From Paenibacillus guangzhouensis (GTDB lineage Bacteria > Bacillota > Bacilli > Paenibacillales > Paenibacillaceae): a stretch of 64,000 bases of DNA. The DNA lies in contig NZ_CP045293.1 of assembly GCF_009363075.1 (NCBI RefSeq), forward strand, positions 2,356,001 to 2,420,000, written 5' to 3'. The translations under genes were made by a program, and so were the position numbers. The notes beneath the pieces were generated by a model. The model was not told where the DNA came from and made no database searches. It saw only the letters and a list, made by a program, of their open reading frames with translations. Within the stretch, counting starts at the first letter, position 1. Each line of letters opens with the position of its first letter. Shown here in pieces: positions 61,257 to 64,000 of the stretch.

Positions 61257-61297
61257 CTCATGTATTCGCATAATGAAATCCATCACTTTTTACCGTT

Positions 61298-62605
61298 TCA
61301 GGCATGTTCCTTATACTGTTCATCGATGATTTCATAGAGCTTCGCCTGCTCCAGATAATGCTTTGGTGCTTGAAAGGTTACAGTGACGACGCCAGGGTGG
61401 CGGCCAATCTCAATCGAGCCGGTAATCGTGGCGCGGTTCATAATCTCGGGCACCGTTACGTTAAACAGCCTTGCGGCGCGAGCGAGCCCGTTTTCAGTAG
61501 CTGCATTCAAATCTGGTGCCGTTCCGACTATAGAAAGCGGAAGCGATGTTTCAATCTCCTTCAAGCCCCACTTGGCCGCGAGGTTTCCTGCAATGCGCTT
61601 CTCTGCTGTGGACAGCGGCTTGGCCGTGTAGGGCAAATCCTCCACGTTCGGCAGCAGAATCGGTCCTTCAAGTTTAACGTTCTTCAGCACTTTGACCTGG
61701 AGATGGACGATCCCTGCAACGTCGGCCGTGTGACCCGCAATTTCACCGTCGCCTTGCAACGCATGCATGTCACCCAGATAGACACCGCCACCCGGAACTT
61801 TGACCGGACAGATTAGCACTGCGCCTGCACGTACACGACTGATATCCATGTGCCCATCTGTGCGATGCTCGTCCAGTTCCTCTTGGGTCACGGCATACGA
61901 ATGTGGCGCCCCGATCAGGAACGAGCCGTAATCACCAGCATTGTGCGAATCGGGCAACGCTTTGGAAGGAGTAGTGCCGAGTTGGCCCAGAAACGGCCGC
62001 ATGCGCGCGACGACGCCAACCAGATCATGCGGGGCAAACGTCACAATCGGATTCTGCACCGACGCATCCGGTGTCCGCATATAATGGCGGCCTTCATGCG
62101 CAATTTGTTCGGCTGCTTCCTTCGGCAAGGTGACTCCGACTTGACCATCTTCATCAAATGTAATAGTATAACCATTCGTAAAAATAAAAGGAGTAATGTC
62201 TACACCGCAGTTGGCACAGCGGATCGCCTCTTGTCCGATGCCTTTAATGACCGTATCCGGGTTCAGCGTGGTGCACTCGGGGCATTTCACGGCTACAAAA
62301 GGATCACCAAGGAAACGACCTTCAACCGATTTTTCGTTCCCCGAGGAAGTTGCGATAGAGGTTACTTCGATTGATTTGATTTGAATAACAATTGCATCAC
62401 CTATTTCCGCTCCTTCCACAAAGATCGGCTTCGTAACCTCATGCCCGCCTTTCAGGCAAGGCGTAATCATCGGTCCCCAACAGCCGGGTGCCGTATTGGC
62501 AACAATATGACCGCCATCCTTGACAGGGCCAAGCATTTCTATGTCCGGGTCCAGAATTCCATCCGTAAAGGTATTGACGAACAGTGTTTCAACAGCTTGT
62601 TTCAT
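61298..62605 (-). CDS. Acetamidase/formamidase family protein
   Basis: The 435-residue enzyme of the FmdA/AmdA family hydrolyses short-chain amides to acid and ammonia. Visible landmarks are HIVANTAPGCWGPMITPCLKGGHEVTKP near the N terminus, GRHYMRTPD and NAGDYGSFLIGAPHSYAV, and GDMHALQGDGEIAGHTADVAG, which carries the metal/active-site His residues. A CPECTTLN...CANCG segment (about residues 104-137) looks like a small zinc ribbon inserted in the first half. It is preceded by the right copy of the inverted regulatory repeat. Confidence 0.9.
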   Translation of the reverse strand: MKQAVETLFVNTFTDGILDPDIEMLGPVKDGGHIVANTAPGCWGPMITPCLKGGHEVTKPIFVEGAEIGDAIVIQIKSIEVTSIATSSGNEKSVEGRFLGDPFVAVKCPECTTLNPDTVIKGIGQEAIRCANCGVDITPFIFTNGYTITFDEDGQVGVTLPKEAAEQIAHEGRHYMRTPDASVQNPIVTFAPHDLVGVVARMRPFLGQLGTTPSKALPDSHNAGDYGSFLIGAPHSYAVTQEELDEHRTDGHMDISRVRAGAVLICPVKVPGGGVYLGDMHALQGDGEIAGHTADVAGIVHLQVKVLKNVKLEGPILLPNVEDLPYTAKPLSTAEKRIAGNLAAKWGLKEIETSLPLSIVGTAPDLNAATENGLARAARLFNVTVPEIMNRATITGSIEIGRHPGVVTVTFQAPKHYLEQAKLYEIIDEQYKEHA

Positions 62606-62672
62606 AGTTGATTACCATCCTTTATATATGTATTTTATTAAATTCACATTATTTTCGGCCTGTCATACATTA

Positions 62673-62748
62673 CGTACACTTAGAATATCAAACTACTTCA
62701 TAACTCACTATACACAAAACGTCTCTGTATCGTTTTGTATAAACAAAA
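62673..62748 (-). repeat. Inverted regulatory repeat, right copy (before the acetamidase gene)
   Basis: The reverse complement matches 59163-59238 in 68 of 76 positions, with the outer 28 bases identical. It ends about 68 bases before the acetamidase start, so both copies lie upstream of, and point toward, their gene. Confidence 0.85.
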
Positions 62749-62767
62749 TAATACGAGTTACCTCAGA

Positions 62768-63160
62768 TTATTCATCTTTGCTACATAATTTTTCTAAACA
62801 TAGGAAAGGACCGAAATCCGGAGGAGCTGCAGCTTTGAACGTTCCAAGCGGGTCGCCATCAAGTAATATTGGAAGGACGCATTAAACAACCTTATGAATA
62901 AGACACTCATTTTCCTGGTTTAGAACATAATCATCAATTCCGATCTTTAAAGCGGAAACCGCATAATCGTAATAGTCATATCCCATCATGATGGCGATTC
63001 TGGCGTTTGGTTTCAGCTCCTTGGCTTTTCTGGTATAATCTAAGCCGTTTCAATTTGGGAACTTTAATGTCCAACAAGACGATGTCCGGACGATGGGTTT
63101 GAAAGAGATCAAGCCCTTCCTGACCAATTCTTCATCTTTCACGATCAGCAAAGTGTACAT
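62768..63160 (-). pseudogene. Degraded response-regulator receiver domain
   Basis: The three minus-strand frames together spell a YesN-type receiver. MYTLLIVKDEELVRKGL starts at 63160. DLFQTHRPDIVLLDIKVPK lies in a second frame. KAKELKPNARIAIMMGYDYYDYAVSALKIG and IDDYVLNQEN lie in a third and end in TAA at 62882. The frame continues past this stop with protein-like sequence (DGDPLGTFKAAAPPDFGPFL) to 62768. The usual DDE has become KDE. At least two frameshifts and one stop show that it is inactive. It directly follows msrAB. Confidence 0.8.
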
Positions 63161-63180
63161 AAAGCCAGATCCCTTCCGAT

Positions 63181-64000
63181 TTATTCAACTGTTGATCGTA
63201 AATATCCATAGCCTGCCTGCTGCATGTCATCCAGCGGGACAAACCGGATAGAGGCGCTGTCGATGCAAAATCTTTTGCCACCTTTATCTTTAGGTCCGTC
63301 GTCGAACACATGGCCTAGATAAATTTTCCCTACGCGGCTAATAACCCTCGTGCGAACCATATGGTAGCTCTTATCTTCAGCGTATGTCACTACTTCCGGA
63401 TCAATGGGTTTCGTAAAACTCGGCCAGCCACAGCCGGCATCGAACTTATCGCGACTGGAGAACAATGGCTCGCCTGTTGCAACATCGACATAGATGCCTG
63501 GATCGAACATATTCCAGTAATCGTTGGAATAAGCTATCTCTTCACCTCCAAGAACTGCCACATTGTACTGAATATCTGTTAATTTCTTTTTTAGTTCTTC
63601 GTCGCTGGGCCGGGAATACAAGGTAGAATCAACTTTAATCGGTTCATCCAGAATCGTGAGATCAATATGGCAGTACCCATCCGGGTTTTTCTCCAAATAA
63701 TCTTGATGATATTCCTCTGCCAAGTAGTAATTCGTTAACGGCAGCACTTCGGTGACGATCTTTTTAGAATATTTCACCTGTTCTTTGGCTACCACTGCGT
63801 TGATAACCGGGACGTCACTTTCATTTACATAATAAATGCCCGACCGATAATCGATACCTACATCGTTCCCCTGCTTGTTCACGCTTGTCGGGTTTATCAC
63901 TTTAAAGTAATCGGTCAACACATCGGATAACTGAATTCGCGCAGGGTCATACTTCACCTCAACTGTTTCGGCAAACCCTCGATCTCCGCGATTCACTTCT
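63181..64000 (-). CDS. msrAB: Bifunctional methionine sulfoxide reductase A/B, 5' end outside window
   Basis: The visible 273 codons hold the C-terminal part of MsrA (GFAETVEVKYDPARI, then EEYHQDYLEKNP) fused to MsrB (CGWPSFTKPI, VGKIYLGHVFDDGP and RFCIDSASIRF, whose Cys is the catalytic residue). The MsrA active-site GCFW segment and the real start lie beyond the right edge; the GTG near the edge is an internal codon. The enzyme repairs both epimers of methionine sulfoxide in oxidised proteins. Confidence 0.95.
   Translation of the reverse strand, partial: EVNRGDRGFAETVEVKYDPARIQLSDVLTDYFKVINPTSVNKQGNDVGIDYRSGIYYVNESDVPVINAVVAKEQVKYSKKIVTEVLPLTNYYLAEEYHQDYLEKNPDGYCHIDLTILDEPIKVDSTLYSRPSDEELKKKLTDIQYNVAVLGGEEIAYSNDYWNMFDPGIYVDVATGEPLFSSRDKFDAGCGWPSFTKPIDPEVVTYAEDKSYHMVRTRVISRVGKIYLGHVFDDGPKDKGGKRFCIDSASIRFVPLDDMQQAGYGYLRSTVE

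Noticed and set aside
63181-63996. Start of the Msr gene at the GTG near 63996
   Set aside because: The MsrA catalytic segment would be missing and the frame continues to the window edge, so this is an internal codon of a cut gene.
1-64000. CRISPR arrays, tRNA or rRNA genes, prophage, insertion sequences
   Set aside because: I found no regularly spaced repeats, no tRNA- or rRNA-like conserved blocks and no transposase, integrase or phage structural proteins.

Overview
The window looks like chromosomal DNA of a Gram-positive Firmicute of the Paenibacillus type. The evidence is about 50% G+C over most of its length, YesN/YesM-type two-component systems beside sugar ABC transporters, an S-layer-homology surface protein, a KimA-type potassium importer behind a c-di-AMP riboswitch, a fused ECF ATPase, and AadK- and Lsa-like resistance genes. 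I saw no rRNA, tRNA, CRISPR array, phage or intact insertion sequence. Most genes lie on the minus strand.

Layout. 0-12.3 kb: a carbohydrate locus. From right to left it holds a GH85 endo-beta-N-acetylglucosaminidase carrying both a cohesin and a dockerin, a response regulator, a sensor kinase, two sugar permeases, a lipoprotein binding protein, an oligogalacturonate-lyase-like protein and the start of a secreted protein preceded by a consensus CcpA (cre) site. 12.3-16.8 kb: AadK-type aminoglycoside 6-adenylyltransferase, aroA-aroC, and a divergent LysR regulator with overlapping promoters. 16.8-25 kb: a galactose-type ABC transporter (mglBAC) preceded by a regulator, a kinase and a solute-binding protein with overlapping ends; the mgl promoter has a direct repeat suited to the regulator and a possible cre. 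25-38 kb: small regulator/enzyme units (ArsR-SRPBCC, flavin monooxygenase, kimA, Rrf2 and thioredoxin-reductase-like, chromate transporter, P-type ATPase, MarR-SDR, SuFu-like, GNAT).

38-49.5 kb holds the most striking system. A cobalamin riboswitch with its terminator controls a minus-strand operon. It encodes a 1734-residue S-layer-anchored protein with two transcobalamin-like beta domains and two alpha/alpha-toroid domains, a membrane-anchored protein with a third such beta domain, and ECF transporter T, fused A-A' and S components. The domain set is that of animal intrinsic factor/transcobalamin, so I read the operon as a cell-surface vitamin B12 capture and import system. The B12-independent methionine synthase metE lies just upstream, separated by a strong terminator.

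51.8-64 kb is more degraded and more AT-rich. It contains a frameshifted membrane-protein gene, a NarL-type two-component pair, small ORFs, an FMN riboswitch driving an EamA-family transporter, a DoxX-like protein, an Lsa-type ABC-F protein with a leader peptide and attenuator, a divergent RqcH/NFACT protein and an acetamidase. The last two converge and are each preceded by a copy of the same roughly 76-bp sequence. A frameshifted response-regulator remnant and a msrAB gene cut by the right edge follow.
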